From contig CBFHWU010000009.1 of assembly GCA_965659665.1 (NCBI GenBank), positions 1 to 64,000 of the forward strand: 64,000 bases of DNA, given 5' to 3'. Shown here in pieces: positions 35,736 through 45,193 of the stretch (position 1 is the first letter of the stretch; every line of letters begins with the position of its first letter). The position numbers and the translations under genes are program-made. The notes beneath the pieces are model-generated. The model was not told the origin of the DNA. It saw nothing but the letters and a program-made list of their open reading frames with translations, and did not search any database. This stretch comes from CBFHWU01 sp965659665 (lineage in GTDB: Bacteria > Bacteroidota > Bacteroidia > Flavobacteriales > Flavobacteriaceae).

Positions 35736-38303
35736 TTGAGAAATACCAAATTAGAACGCTTCCAAAATACTGTTATTGAAAAATTTAACCTTTACAACAG
35801 TGTTTTTTCAACCCTCCCTTATTCTGAAATATCTAATACGGCAAATTTGCTTCCTTTTTTTTCCAATTATTGCGAAAAAGGATTCGATGAAAATAAAAAC
35901 CCAACAGAAATCGTAAACGATTTTTTTGAACATTATTTTAAAGACTATTCTACCCAAGAGCGAGTTGATTTACTGTTCCGTTTCATTCAATTTATAGAAC
36001 GTCAAGTAGTTCTTTTTGATGCGATTGAAGATGCTGCTTTTTCTGAAATCAATAACCTAAATGGTCTTGGAACTCTAAGAAATATTAAGGAACAAGCTGA
36101 ACAAAAAGGTAAAAATCAAGCCCTCAAACAATATTTAAATCAATTCAAAGTAAGACCTGTTCTTACGGCTCACCCAACCCAATTTTACCCAGGATCTGTC
36201 TTGGCTATCATTACTGATTTGGTCACCTCTATTCAAGATAATGATTTAGGAACCATCAAAATGCTTTTATCGCAGTTGGGAAGAACACCATTTTTCAAAA
36301 AAGAAAAACCAACTCCTTTTGATGAGGCTAAAAGTCTTATTTGGTATTTAGAAAATGTGTTTTATCATTCCATTAGCACCATACATTATTATATACAAAC
36401 GCATATTTTTGATGAAGAGAGATTTGATAATTCTTTGATCAATTTAGGCTTTTGGCCAGGCGGAGATAGAGATGGAAATCCCTTTGTGACTACTCAAATT
36501 ACATTGAATACTGCTCAAAGTTTAAGAAGTAGCATTATTCGAAACTATTATCGTGATATACGCAAATTACGTCGTAGATTAACCTTTAAAAAGGTAGAGC
36601 CTATTGTCATAGATTTAGAACGACGTTTATACCGTAGTATTTTTATTACTACTCAAGAACCTAGGATTTCTTTACCTGAGTTGAAAGAAAAACTGAATTT
36701 AATTTATCAAACCCTCGAAAATGATTACCACGGCCTCTTTTTAAAAGAAGTTAAAATCATGATTAATAAAGTTGAAATTTTTGGATATCATTTTGCCACC
36801 CTTGATATACGTCAAGATTCTAGGGTTCATCATCAAGCTTTTCAACAGATTTTAGTGAAGGCGATTGAACAAAATCTTGTCGATAAAGATCATCATTATT
36901 TTGAGCTGTCAGAACATGAAAAAATAGACTTTTTGACTCAGGTCCATGGAGATATTAGCCCTGGCTCCTTTGAGGATAAAATAGTTAATGGAACTTTAGG
37001 TTCTATTAGAGCTATGAAAACCATTCAAAACACTAACGGCCAACAAGCCTGTCACCGATACATTATTAGTAATAATCAAACCGCTCAAAATATTTTTGAA
37101 GTTTTTGCGATGTTACGTTTAAGCGATTGGGAAAAACCTGATGTTGATATCACTCCTCTTTTTGAAACTGTTTCTGATCTTGAAGTTGCACCTCAAGTCA
37201 TGGAAAAAGTGTATTCCAACCCTGTTTATCGTGCTCATTTGGAATCACGAAACAATAAACAAACCATTATGCTCGGTTTTTCGGACGGAACAAAAGATGG
37301 CGGGTATTTAATGGCGAATTGGAGTATTTTCAAAGCTAAAGAAACGCTAACTGAAGTTTCTAGAAAATACGGGATTGATGTTTTGTTCTTTGATGGCCGA
37401 GGTGGACCTCCTGCACGAGGAGGGGGAAATACTCATCAATTCTATGCTTCTTTAGGCAAAACCATTGAATCCGATGAAATTCAGCTGACCATTCAAGGTC
37501 AAACTATTAGTTCCAATTTTGGTACTATTGATTCCTCCCAATATAATTTAGAACAGCTTCTCAGCTCTGGAATTCACAACAATGTGTTTAATAACATGGA
37601 TACCGAACTTTCTAGCGAAGACCGCAGAACAATGCAAACCTTAGCTGATTTTAGTTACTCCTATTACAAAGATTTTAAGGCACACCCTAAATTTTTGCCT
37701 TATTTGGAACATATGAGTACGCTCAAGTATTATGCAAAAACCAATATTGGTAGTCGACCTTCAAAGCGAGGTAAATCAAAAGAATTGGACTTTTCTGCCC
37801 TACGCGCTATTCCATTTGTAGGAAGTTGGAGTCAACTCAAACAAAACGTTCCTGGTTTTTTTGGGGTAGGAATGGCCTTAGAATATTTTGATCAACAAAA
37901 TCGTTTTGAAAATGTTCAATCTTTGTATCAAAACTCTGCTTTCTTTCGCACATTAATGTCTAATTCGATGATGAGCCTTACAAAATCTTTTTTTAAGTTA
38001 ACGGCTTATATGGAAGAGGACAATGAATACGGAGCGTTTTGGAAATTGATTTTCCAAGAATATGAACGAACAAAATTGTACTTATTAAAACTTTCAGGTT
38101 TTAATGAACTCATGGAAAATGAACCTGCTGGTAAAGCCTCCATCCAAATGCGCGAAAAAATTGTATTGCCATTGATTACCATACAACAATATGCCTTAAG
38201 AGAAATTAAATCAAATCAAGGTGAAATAGATAGTAATACACTTGAAAAAATGGTCACTCGATCTTTGTTTGGTAACATTAACGCGAGCAGAAACTCTGCT
38301 TAA
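35736..38303 (+). CDS. ppc: Phosphoenolpyruvate carboxylase
   Basis: Ppc makes oxaloacetate from phosphoenolpyruvate and bicarbonate, replenishing the TCA cycle. The 855-residue enzyme has the catalytic His segment LTAHPTQFYPG near 146, GFWPGGDRDGNP, and FFDGRGGPPARGGG; the C terminus ends in a NASRNSA variant of the usual NTG end. The TTG at 35736 is the start, because the conserved N-terminal region follows directly. It is 10 bases after the Lrp gene. The convergent aroB gene overlaps the last 4 bases. Confidence 0.96.
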   Translation: MRNTKLERFQNTVIEKFNLYNSVFSTLPYSEISNTANLLPFFSNYCEKGFDENKNPTEIVNDFFEHYFKDYSTQERVDLLFRFIQFIERQVVLFDAIEDAAFSEINNLNGLGTLRNIKEQAEQKGKNQALKQYLNQFKVRPVLTAHPTQFYPGSVLAIITDLVTSIQDNDLGTIKMLLSQLGRTPFFKKEKPTPFDEAKSLIWYLENVFYHSISTIHYYIQTHIFDEERFDNSLINLGFWPGGDRDGNPFVTTQITLNTAQSLRSSIIRNYYRDIRKLRRRLTFKKVEPIVIDLERRLYRSIFITTQEPRISLPELKEKLNLIYQTLENDYHGLFLKEVKIMINKVEIFGYHFATLDIRQDSRVHHQAFQQILVKAIEQNLVDKDHHYFELSEHEKIDFLTQVHGDISPGSFEDKIVNGTLGSIRAMKTIQNTNGQQACHRYIISNNQTAQNIFEVFAMLRLSDWEKPDVDITPLFETVSDLEVAPQVMEKVYSNPVYRAHLESRNNKQTIMLGFSDGTKDGGYLMANWSIFKAKETLTEVSRKYGIDVLFFDGRGGPPARGGGNTHQFYASLGKTIESDEIQLTIQGQTISSNFGTIDSSQYNLEQLLSSGIHNNVFNNMDTELSSEDRRTMQTLADFSYSYYKDFKAHPKFLPYLEHMSTLKYYAKTNIGSRPSKRGKSKELDFSALRAIPFVGSWSQLKQNVPGFFGVGMALEYFDQQNRFENVQSLYQNSAFFRTLMSNSMMSLTKSFFKLTAYMEEDNEYGAFWKLIFQEYERTKLYLLKLSGFNELMENEPAGKASIQMREKIVLPLITIQQYALREIKSNQGEIDSNTLEKMVTRSLFGNINASRNSA

Positions 38304-39370
38304 GACTGATAAAAATCAAAGGATAAATAGATATCAGATTCGGATACAATCTGATCGACCTGTGGGAGCCCGATTTTGCTAAGAAGTACAAAGCGGATTT
38401 GTCCGTTTTTATTTTTTTTGTCGTGTTGCAATAAGGTAAAGATTGTTTTTTTGTCTTCTTCCGTAAACAGAACTTTCCCATATATGCTGATAAATACATG
38501 CTTAATTTTTTCGCTTTCTGCCTTACTGAGTCCACAATATTTTTCAGATAAGTAGGCTTCAAGTATCATCCCTATGGCAATAGCTTCTCCATGTAACAGA
38601 CGTTTTTTGGAAACCTCTTTTAAAAAATGAGATTCAATGGCATGACCTAAAGTGTGTCCAAAGTTTAAAATTTTTCGAAGGCCTTTTTCATGCGGATCTT
38701 TATTAACCACTGTGGTTTTAAATGCTATTGAAGTTTGAATATGCTTGGTAAGCTCGTTGTCTATTTCGAAATTGTAGTGTTTAAGAATATTAAAATAATT
38801 AGCATTACCAATAAGTCCATGTTTTAACATTTCGGCATATCCACTTCTAAATTCCAGCTCTGGTAATGTATTCAAAAAATCAGTATCGACTACAACCAAG
38901 TTGGGTTCCTGAATAATTCCTATTTGATTTTTAAGCACTCCTAGGTCAACTCCTGTTTTTCCGCCAACTGAGGCATCAACCATGGATAACAAGGTGGTAG
39001 GAATATTCACAAAATCGATCCCTCTTTTGTATGTACAAGCTACAAAGCCTCCCAAATCGGTTACTACTCCTCCTCCTAAATTAATAAGTAATACATGTCG
39101 ATCTGCTCCCAAATCAGAAAGATCTTTCCAAAGCTTTAAGCATGTGTAAAGATGTTTGTTTTCTTCTCCATTTTGCATGTCAATACAAATATAATTAGAT
39201 GAAAATTTTGCATTAAAAACAGGTAAGCATAATTCTTTGGTAGTATCATCTACTAAAACAAAAACAGTTGAATATTTGTTGTTTTTTACCATCGCATTTA
39301 GTTCCATCCAAGAGGTTTTACCAAAGTATATACGGCTCATTTCTGTTACATTAGATTTTTTCGATGACAT
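38300..39370 (-). CDS. aroB: 3-dehydroquinate synthase
   Basis: AroB turns DAHP into 3-dehydroquinate in the shikimate pathway, using NAD and a divalent metal. The 356-residue protein has GGGVVTDLGGFVA, VDASVGGKTGVD, KHGLIG, GEAIAIGM and FGHTLGHAIE motifs, in the expected order, with the metal-binding Glu and His. It is transcribed alone, diverging from proline dehydrogenase and convergent with ppc. The fit to the family is complete. Confidence 0.97.
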   Translation of the reverse strand: MSSKKSNVTEMSRIYFGKTSWMELNAMVKNNKYSTVFVLVDDTTKELCLPVFNAKFSSNYICIDMQNGEENKHLYTCLKLWKDLSDLGADRHVLLINLGGGVVTDLGGFVACTYKRGIDFVNIPTTLLSMVDASVGGKTGVDLGVLKNQIGIIQEPNLVVVDTDFLNTLPELEFRSGYAEMLKHGLIGNANYFNILKHYNFEIDNELTKHIQTSIAFKTTVVNKDPHEKGLRKILNFGHTLGHAIESHFLKEVSKKRLLHGEAIAIGMILEAYLSEKYCGLSKAESEKIKHVFISIYGKVLFTEEDKKTIFTLLQHDKKNKNGQIRFVLLSKIGLPQVDQIVSESDIYLSFDFYQS

Positions 39371-39428
39371 GGTTGCAAATGTAGCTCAAAAGTTTTTATT
39401 TTGTTTTGTTATAAAACAAACAAAAAGA

Positions 39429-40610
39429 TTGAAAAAAAAATATTTTTATACCAACTCAAAACTATCTTTTCCCCACAAAACAGACAGAGAAATGGTGGAA
39501 GCTTATTGGCTATTTTACTTTATTTCTAAAACTTTTTGGGTTAAATTTGGATTGGGTTTTTTAAAAATATTACAATTTTTTCATTTACCGATCCGCTTTC
39601 TTGTGCAGCCTACTGTTTATAAACAATTTTGTGCTGGAGAAACACTTGTCAAATCACAAGAAGTCGCCAAAAGATTGATTCAACACCGCGTTTTTTCTTT
39701 ATTAGCTTATTCTGTGGAAGGGGAGGCTGATGAAAAATCATATGATCACAATACCTACGAATTACTTCTTCAGATCGACCATTCTGCTAAAGATGATCAT
39801 TTTCCTTATGTTGTTTTTAAACCCACCGCTTTTGGTTCTTTGTCTCTTTTCGAGCGTGTAAGTTTACAACAACAACTTGATGATTCACAACAACAAGCTT
39901 GGCAAAGAATTATTCAACGTTTTGATCGATGTTGTCAAAAATCTTATCATGCTCAAATATCTATTTTAATCGATGCTGAAGAAAGTTGGATTCAACCCGC
40001 TATTGATCTTATTGTCGAAGAAATGGTTATGAAATACAACGAAAAAACAGCTGTTGTATTTACCACCGTTCAATGTTATTTACATAACCGTTTACAAACG
40101 TTAAGGCCTTTCTTAGCGCAAGTTAAAAATAAAGGCTATTATGTTGGAATTAAATTGGTGAGGGGAGCATATATGGAAAAAGAAGCCGAATATGCTTTGA
40201 AGCATCATATTGATAATCCTGTATGTTCCTCCAAAGAACAAACAGACCAACAATTTAACGAAGCCATTTTGTATTGTTTAGAGAATATTGATCATATTCA
40301 CATGTTTCTTGGGACCCATAATGAGTTCAGTTCAAAATATGCAACAGAGCAGATGGACCGCCTTCAAATCTTAAAAAATGATACACGCATATGGTTTAGC
40401 CAACTTTATGGAATGAGTGATAATATATCTTTCAACCTTGCCAATATGGGCTATAATGTGATAAAATATATTCCTTATGGCCCTGTAAATGAAGTGTTAC
40501 CTTATCTGATAAGAAGGGCAAATGAAAACTCAGCCATCACGAGTCAAACTCAAAGAGAAGTCCAAATGCTTCGACACGAAATTAACAGACGTAAAAAAAC
40601 TAAGGCTTAA
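39429..40610 (+). CDS. Proline dehydrogenase
   Basis: This flavoenzyme oxidises proline to pyrroline-5-carboxylate and passes electrons to quinone. The 393-residue TIM-barrel protein has the flavin-binding VRGAYMEKEAEYA and the family motif RRANENSAI near the C terminus. The open frame extends upstream to 39237, but that extension overlaps aroB, and the homologous segment begins at KKYFYTNSKLSF, so the TTG at 39429 is the start. It is stand-alone; no P5C dehydrogenase is adjacent. The last 11 bases overlap the convergent DUF4258-type gene. Confidence 0.92.
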   Translation: MKKKYFYTNSKLSFPHKTDREMVEAYWLFYFISKTFWVKFGLGFLKILQFFHLPIRFLVQPTVYKQFCAGETLVKSQEVAKRLIQHRVFSLLAYSVEGEADEKSYDHNTYELLLQIDHSAKDDHFPYVVFKPTAFGSLSLFERVSLQQQLDDSQQQAWQRIIQRFDRCCQKSYHAQISILIDAEESWIQPAIDLIVEEMVMKYNEKTAVVFTTVQCYLHNRLQTLRPFLAQVKNKGYYVGIKLVRGAYMEKEAEYALKHHIDNPVCSSKEQTDQQFNEAILYCLENIDHIHMFLGTHNEFSSKYATEQMDRLQILKNDTRIWFSQLYGMSDNISFNLANMGYNVIKYIPYGPVNEVLPYLIRRANENSAITSQTQREVQMLRHEINRRKKTKA

Positions 40611-40938
40611 AGGAGTAATTTTTAAAGTAAGCTACACTATCACAGTTAACAACATCAAAAATTATATCTTTTTTAGTTAATCTGTAATTGTTGCAGCTAT
40701 CTTTACCAATACGACTTTTTGAAAAATCTACATTTGCTTTGTACAAAAGAGTTGAGTCTTGCAATTCTGAGGGGAAATCATCCGAAAAATACCACTGTTT
40801 TTTTTCAATATTACTCAAAACTCTCGCTTTCGGACTGTAAGTACAACGTGTTTTTTTTCCACTTAAAAAAAACATTAAAAAAATTAACCCCACCAAAAAA
40901 CCTGAAAAATAATACCCTAATCGTTTAATTAAACTCAT
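40600..40938 (-). CDS. DUF4258-type small protein, membrane-anchored
   Basis: A 112-residue protein with an N-terminal membrane helix (YYFSGFLVGLIFLMFFLSG) and a short extracytoplasmic domain. The VDFSKSRIGKDSCNNYRL and VNCDSVAYF segments resemble the DUF4258 pattern as I recall it in Flavobacteriaceae. It overlaps the upstream tsaE gene by 4 bases, so it is probably on the same transcript. The function is unknown. Confidence 0.7.
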   Translation of the reverse strand: MSLIKRLGYYFSGFLVGLIFLMFFLSGKKTRCTYSPKARVLSNIEKKQWYFSDDFPSELQDSTLLYKANVDFSKSRIGKDSCNNYRLTKKDIIFDVVNCDSVAYFKNYSFKP

Positions 40939-41333
40939 ATAAAATTTAATTTTCTTGTATAAAGACCTAGGTGTTCTAATTCAATTATGTGATGTGATGG
41001 TAGAAGTTGTGAAATTATTTCTGGCCACTCAACAAAACAATAAGCATCTGAATTGAAGTATTCAAAAACACCTATTTCAAATGCTTCATTAACAGATTTT
41101 AATCGATACAAATCCATATGAACCATTTTTTTGTCTGAAAGATACTCACTAATAAAGCCAAATGTGGGACTATTCAAGTTTTGATCAATCCCAAAATACG
41201 GAGAAATAGCTTTAATTAAACTTGTTTTTCCGACTCCGAGGTCCCCTTTAACGACTACACACGAATGATCTAAACGTTCATATATCTTTTGGGCAACCTT
41301 ATCAATATCCTTAAGCTCATACCTAATTTTCAT
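40935..41333 (-). CDS. tsaE: tRNA threonylcarbamoyladenosine synthesis ATPase TsaE
   Basis: TsaE is the ATPase that works with TsaB and TsaD to make the t6A modification of tRNA. The 132-residue product has Walker A GDLGVGKTSLIKAI at about residues 29-42, the conserved SPTFGFISEY segment and FVEWPEII near residue 100. The length is normal. It lies between porX (14-base gap) and the DUF4258-type gene, in the common Bacteroidota porX-tsaE order. Confidence 0.95.
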   Translation of the reverse strand: MKIRYELKDIDKVAQKIYERLDHSCVVVKGDLGVGKTSLIKAISPYFGIDQNLNSPTFGFISEYLSDKKMVHMDLYRLKSVNEAFEIGVFEYFNSDAYCFVEWPEIISQLLPSHHIIELEHLGLYTRKLNFI

Positions 41334-41347
41334 TTGACAAAAATAGC

Positions 41348-42895
41348 CTACTTTGGCGAAAGCACTACAAAAGGAATTAACATTTCTTCTAAAGATACTC
41401 CACCGTGCTGATAGGAGTTTCTGAAATGTTTAACAAACCGATTATAGTTTGAGGGGTAGATGAGGTAATTGCTTTCTTTTGCAAAAATAAATGAACTGCT
41501 CATGTTTATTGAAGGTAATCCAATAGAGCCTGGTTCGTCCTCCCTAAATATAGATTTACTTTCACAACGTAAGCGTCTTCCTGTTTTGTAACGAATGTTG
41601 GTACTTGTTTCTCGATCTCCAATTACTTTTATTGGGTTTTTTACATTGATTGTTCCATGGTCGGTAGTTATAATTAATTGAAAACCAGATTGTTGTGCCT
41701 GTTTGATAATCGAAAGCAAGGAGGAGTTTTGAAACCAGCTGAGTGTTAGTGATCGATAGGCTTTTTCGGATGAGGCGAGCTCTTTCATCATGTCCATTTC
41801 AGTTTTGGCATGGGAGATCATATCTACAAAATTATAAACCACCACCGTTAGAGGGGATTGAGTTTTATTTTTTAAAGCATGAGCGAGAACGTTTCCGTCT
41901 GCTGGGTCATTTACCTTAAAATATTCAGCGTTAAAGTTGAGGGATAGTCGCTTTAATTGAAGAGCTAAAAATTCTTTTTCATAAAGGTTTTTACCTCCCT
42001 CATCTGTATCGTTGAGCCATAATTTAGGGGCTTTTTTAGCCATTTCGCTGGGAAGCATTCCCGAAAAAAAAGAATTTCGAGCATACTGAGTAGCCGTAGG
42101 TAAAATACTACAATATACTTGTTCATTTACAATATTGTAAAAATTACTTACGCTTGGTGCCATCACTTTCCATTGATCATATCGTAAATTATCAACCATC
42201 AATAACAGCGTGGGGGTTTGCTTATTAATCAAAGGGGCTACCCTACGTTCAAAAACTTGATGTGACATATCCAATGAACATTCATCTTGGATCCATTTTT
42301 TATAATGCTTTGCGACATATTTGCTAAACTGAGCATTAGCTTCTGTTTTTTGAAACTGAAATATTTCATTTAAATCATTATTTCCAAGTTGATCCAATTC
42401 CAATTCCCAATATATAAGCTTTTGATAAATGGAGGACCATGCTTTAAGGGAGTTTACCTCTAAAATTTCCATATTTAATTTTTGAAAATCCCGTTGGTAA
42501 TCCGTTGAAGTTTTTTCAGAAACTAGACGATTGTGATCTAAAATTTTTTTTAGGGACAATAATATTTGATTTGGATTGACAGGCTTAATAAGATAATCTG
42601 AAATTTTTGAACCGATGGCTTCTTCCATAATGTTTTCCTCTTCACTTTTGGTAATCATAACCACTTCTAAATTAGGATGATTACGCTTGAGTTGTTCGAG
42701 AACCTCTAAGCCACTTATTCCAGGCATATTTTCATCTAAAAAAACCACATCTGTTTTATTATTTTTTGTCCATTCTAATGCATCATAACCATTTTGACAA
42801 GTATTAACCTGATAACCTTTTTCTTCTAAAAAAATAATATGGGGTTGAAGTAAATTGACTTCATCATCAACCCAAAGAACTTGAATTTTGTTCAT
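41348..42895 (-). CDS. porX: Response regulator with PglZ domain (PorX)
   Basis: PorX is the response regulator that, with the PorY kinase, controls genes of the type IX secretion system in Bacteroidota. The 515-residue protein has an N-terminal receiver domain with acidic pocket VLWVDDE and phospho-acceptor Asp54 in VVFLDENMPG. It continues with a long C-terminal PglZ (alkaline-phosphatase-fold) domain containing LLMVDNLRYDQW and the metal-site segment TTDHGTINV. The ATG at 42895 is the start; the extended frame to 42958 would overlap the divergent HD gene's start region. No T9SS structural gene is in the window. Confidence 0.92.
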   Translation of the reverse strand: MNKIQVLWVDDEVNLLQPHIIFLEEKGYQVNTCQNGYDALEWTKNNKTDVVFLDENMPGISGLEVLEQLKRNHPNLEVVMITKSEEENIMEEAIGSKISDYLIKPVNPNQILLSLKKILDHNRLVSEKTSTDYQRDFQKLNMEILEVNSLKAWSSIYQKLIYWELELDQLGNNDLNEIFQFQKTEANAQFSKYVAKHYKKWIQDECSLDMSHQVFERRVAPLINKQTPTLLLMVDNLRYDQWKVMAPSVSNFYNIVNEQVYCSILPTATQYARNSFFSGMLPSEMAKKAPKLWLNDTDEGGKNLYEKEFLALQLKRLSLNFNAEYFKVNDPADGNVLAHALKNKTQSPLTVVVYNFVDMISHAKTEMDMMKELASSEKAYRSLTLSWFQNSSLLSIIKQAQQSGFQLIITTDHGTINVKNPIKVIGDRETSTNIRYKTGRRLRCESKSIFREDEPGSIGLPSINMSSSFIFAKESNYLIYPSNYNRFVKHFRNSYQHGGVSLEEMLIPFVVLSPK

Positions 42896-42908
42896 ATGTG
42901 TATCTTTG
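42881..42908 (+). promoter_or_regulatory. Bacteroidota promoter TTG-N17-TATCTTTG for the HD-domain gene
   Basis: TTG at 42881-42883 and TATCTTTG at 42901-42908, separated by 17 bases, match the TTG/TAnnTTTG pattern on the plus strand. It overlaps the 5' end of porX on the other strand and precedes the TTG start at 42925 by 17 bases. Confidence 0.5.
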
Positions 42909-42924
42909 TAATTAATTAGGAACT

Positions 42925-44142
42925 TTGCATTTGAGACCAAAACAGTATAACGATCCAATTTACGGATTTATTTCAATTCCGACTCCTCTTATTTCTGATT
43001 TGATTCAAGAACCTATTGTTCAGCGACTCAGAAGAATCAAACAAATGGGACTTTCTTATTTGGTGTTTCCTGGGGCACAGCACGATCGCTTTCAGCATGC
43101 TTTGGGTGCTCTTCACCTTATGACCAAAGCCATACAAGTGTTAAGGTCTAAAAAAATTTTAATCTCTGATTCTGAAGCTGAAGCCGTGCAGATTGCGATT
43201 TTACTCCATGATATTGGGCATGGTCCTTTTTCTCACGCTCTTGAAGGAGTGATTAGTGCACATCGTTCCCATGAGGAATTATCCATTATTTTAATGGAAT
43301 CTTTAAATGAAAAATATTTAGGAAAATTAAATTTAGCTATCCAAATGTTTAAAGATCAGTACACCCGCCCTTTTTTCTATCAGTTGATCGCCTCTCAATT
43401 GGATATGGATCGCTTGGACTATCTCAAACGAGATAGTTTTTATACTGGAGTCCCTGAAGGAAACATAAATACAGAACGTATTTTGTCCATGTTGAATGTA
43501 TCGGAAGATCGTTTAGGAATTGATCTAAAAGGAATTCACTCCGTTGAAAAGTTTCTTTTGGCCCGCCGACTTATGTATATGTCGGTATATTTGCACAAAA
43601 CGAGTTATGCAGCCGAAGAAATTTTAATACGTATTTTCAAAAGAGCTCAGTTTTTACACCAAAAAGGGGTGCACGTTAATGGTAACAAAACACTTCATTA
43701 TTTTTTAAATAAAAATAGTGCCACTTTTTCAAGAGATTCAATTCAATATTATTGTGAACTCGATGACCATGATGTCATGTATTTACTTAAACAAGGACAA
43801 GCACATTCAGATTTTATTTTTTCTTCTTTGTGTAAACAAATATTGAACCGAAAACTTCCTAAAATCGAAATAAGTAACTCCCCAGTTGATGAGTCAAATG
43901 TAATGGATAAACAAAAAAGTATTTTGAATACTTACCCTGTTGATGTAAATGATGTTTCGTATTTTACTTTCCAAGGCAAAATAGAGATTAAAACCTATAA
44001 CCATTCTAAGCATCCTATTTTAATGCTAGATAAAAAAGGAAATTTCCTTGAAATTGATTCCGTTTCAGATCAATTTGATGCCGAAATGCTACGAAAAACA
44101 TCAATTAAATACTATTGGTGTTATCCTAAAACATTAGAATAA
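42925..44142 (+). CDS. HD-domain phosphohydrolase
   Basis: A 405-residue metal-dependent phosphohydrolase with HD motif HDRFQHALGALHLM and LLHDIGHGPFSHALE near residues 45-95, plus a C-terminal domain. This matches the family of HD proteins such as YdhJ that may act on nucleotides. The TTG at 42925 is the likely start, since the conserved NDPIYGFISI follows at once. The gene is divergent from porX with a 29-base gap. The substrate is not known. Confidence 0.88.
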   Translation: MHLRPKQYNDPIYGFISIPTPLISDLIQEPIVQRLRRIKQMGLSYLVFPGAQHDRFQHALGALHLMTKAIQVLRSKKILISDSEAEAVQIAILLHDIGHGPFSHALEGVISAHRSHEELSIILMESLNEKYLGKLNLAIQMFKDQYTRPFFYQLIASQLDMDRLDYLKRDSFYTGVPEGNINTERILSMLNVSEDRLGIDLKGIHSVEKFLLARRLMYMSVYLHKTSYAAEEILIRIFKRAQFLHQKGVHVNGNKTLHYFLNKNSATFSRDSIQYYCELDDHDVMYLLKQGQAHSDFIFSSLCKQILNRKLPKIEISNSPVDESNVMDKQKSILNTYPVDVNDVSYFTFQGKIEIKTYNHSKHPILMLDKKGNFLEIDSVSDQFDAEMLRKTSIKYYWCYPKTLE

Positions 44143-44151
44143 TATTTTTCC

Positions 44152-44159
44152 TATTTTTG
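44152..44159 (+). promoter_or_regulatory. -7 promoter box TATTTTTG before lpxD
   Basis: TATTTTTG fits TAnnTTTG and ends 5 bases before the lpxD ATG. No clear -33 TTG was seen. It would start transcription at or next to the start codon of the lipid A/efp cluster. Confidence 0.35.
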
Positions 44160-44164
44160 CTTAA

Positions 44165-45193
44165 ATGGAATTTACAGCAAATCAGATCGCAGACATCGTT
44201 GGAGGTACAATTGAAGGAGATGAAAACATTAAAGTTTCTTCCCTTTCAAAAATTGAAGAAGGAATGCCTGGTTCACTTTCTTTTCTCTCAAATCCTAAAT
44301 ACATTCCTTACATATACGAAACAAAATCTTCTATTACGCTGGTAAGCAATGCTTTTAAACCCGAAAGACCTTACACCACTACACTTTTGCGTGTTGAAGA
44401 TCCATACAGTGCTTTTACCTCTTTGTTGGAATATTACAATAACTTAAAAAATAACAAAATTGGAATATCAAAACAAAGTATCATAAATGATAGTGTTACC
44501 TACGGAGAAAATTTTTATTTAGGCTATTTTTCATCCATAGGGGAGAACTCAAATATTGGAAATGAGGTGAAAATCAATCCCAATGTTTTTATAGGTTCCA
44601 ATGTAAAAATAGGTAATAATGTACTTATTTATTCTGGTTCCCATATTTTGGATGATACGGTCATTGGAAATAATTGTATTATTCACAGCCATGTGATTAT
44701 TGGAGGGGATGGGTTTGGCTTCAGTCCACAAAAAGATGGTTCATATGTGAAAATTCCCCAAACAGGTAATGTTATTATTGAAGATAATGTCGAAATCGGA
44801 GCAGGATCAACAATTGACAGAGCCACCCTAGGGTCAACATTAATTTGTAAAGGGGTTAAACTTGATAATCAAATCCAAATTGCCCACAATGTCGAAGTTG
44901 GTGAAAATACCGTTATTGCGGCCCAATCAGGGGTGGCAGGTTCAAGCAAAATTGGAAAAAACTGTCGTATTGGAGGACAAGTGGGGATTTCAGGACATAT
45001 CGTTATTGGAGATAATGTAAGTATACAAGGACAAACAGGAGTGACCCGAAATTTAAAAAACGGAAAAGTAGTGATGGGATCACCCGCAATAGAATATAAA
45101 AACTATCAAAAATCTTACATCCATTTTAAGAACCTAGATCATCACATTAAGTCATTAGAATCACTAAAATCAACAACCCCTAACAATGAGTAA
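44165..45193 (+). CDS. lpxD: UDP-3-O-(3-hydroxyacyl)glucosamine N-acyltransferase (LpxD)
   Basis: LpxD adds the second acyl chain to UDP-3-O-acyl-glucosamine in lipid A synthesis. The 342-residue protein has an N-terminal nucleotide-binding domain (about 1-100) and a long left-handed beta helix of hexapeptide repeats (IGNEVKINPNVFIGSNVKIG). The catalytic His sits in IAHNVEVGENTVIAAQSG. It heads a tight plus-strand cluster in which lpxC-fabZ overlaps it by 8 bases. Confidence 0.97.
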   Translation: MEFTANQIADIVGGTIEGDENIKVSSLSKIEEGMPGSLSFLSNPKYIPYIYETKSSITLVSNAFKPERPYTTTLLRVEDPYSAFTSLLEYYNNLKNNKIGISKQSIINDSVTYGENFYLGYFSSIGENSNIGNEVKINPNVFIGSNVKIGNNVLIYSGSHILDDTVIGNNCIIHSHVIIGGDGFGFSPQKDGSYVKIPQTGNVIIEDNVEIGAGSTIDRATLGSTLICKGVKLDNQIQIAHNVEVGENTVIAAQSGVAGSSKIGKNCRIGGQVGISGHIVIGDNVSIQGQTGVTRNLKNGKVVMGSPAIEYKNYQKSYIHFKNLDHHIKSLESLKSTTPNNE

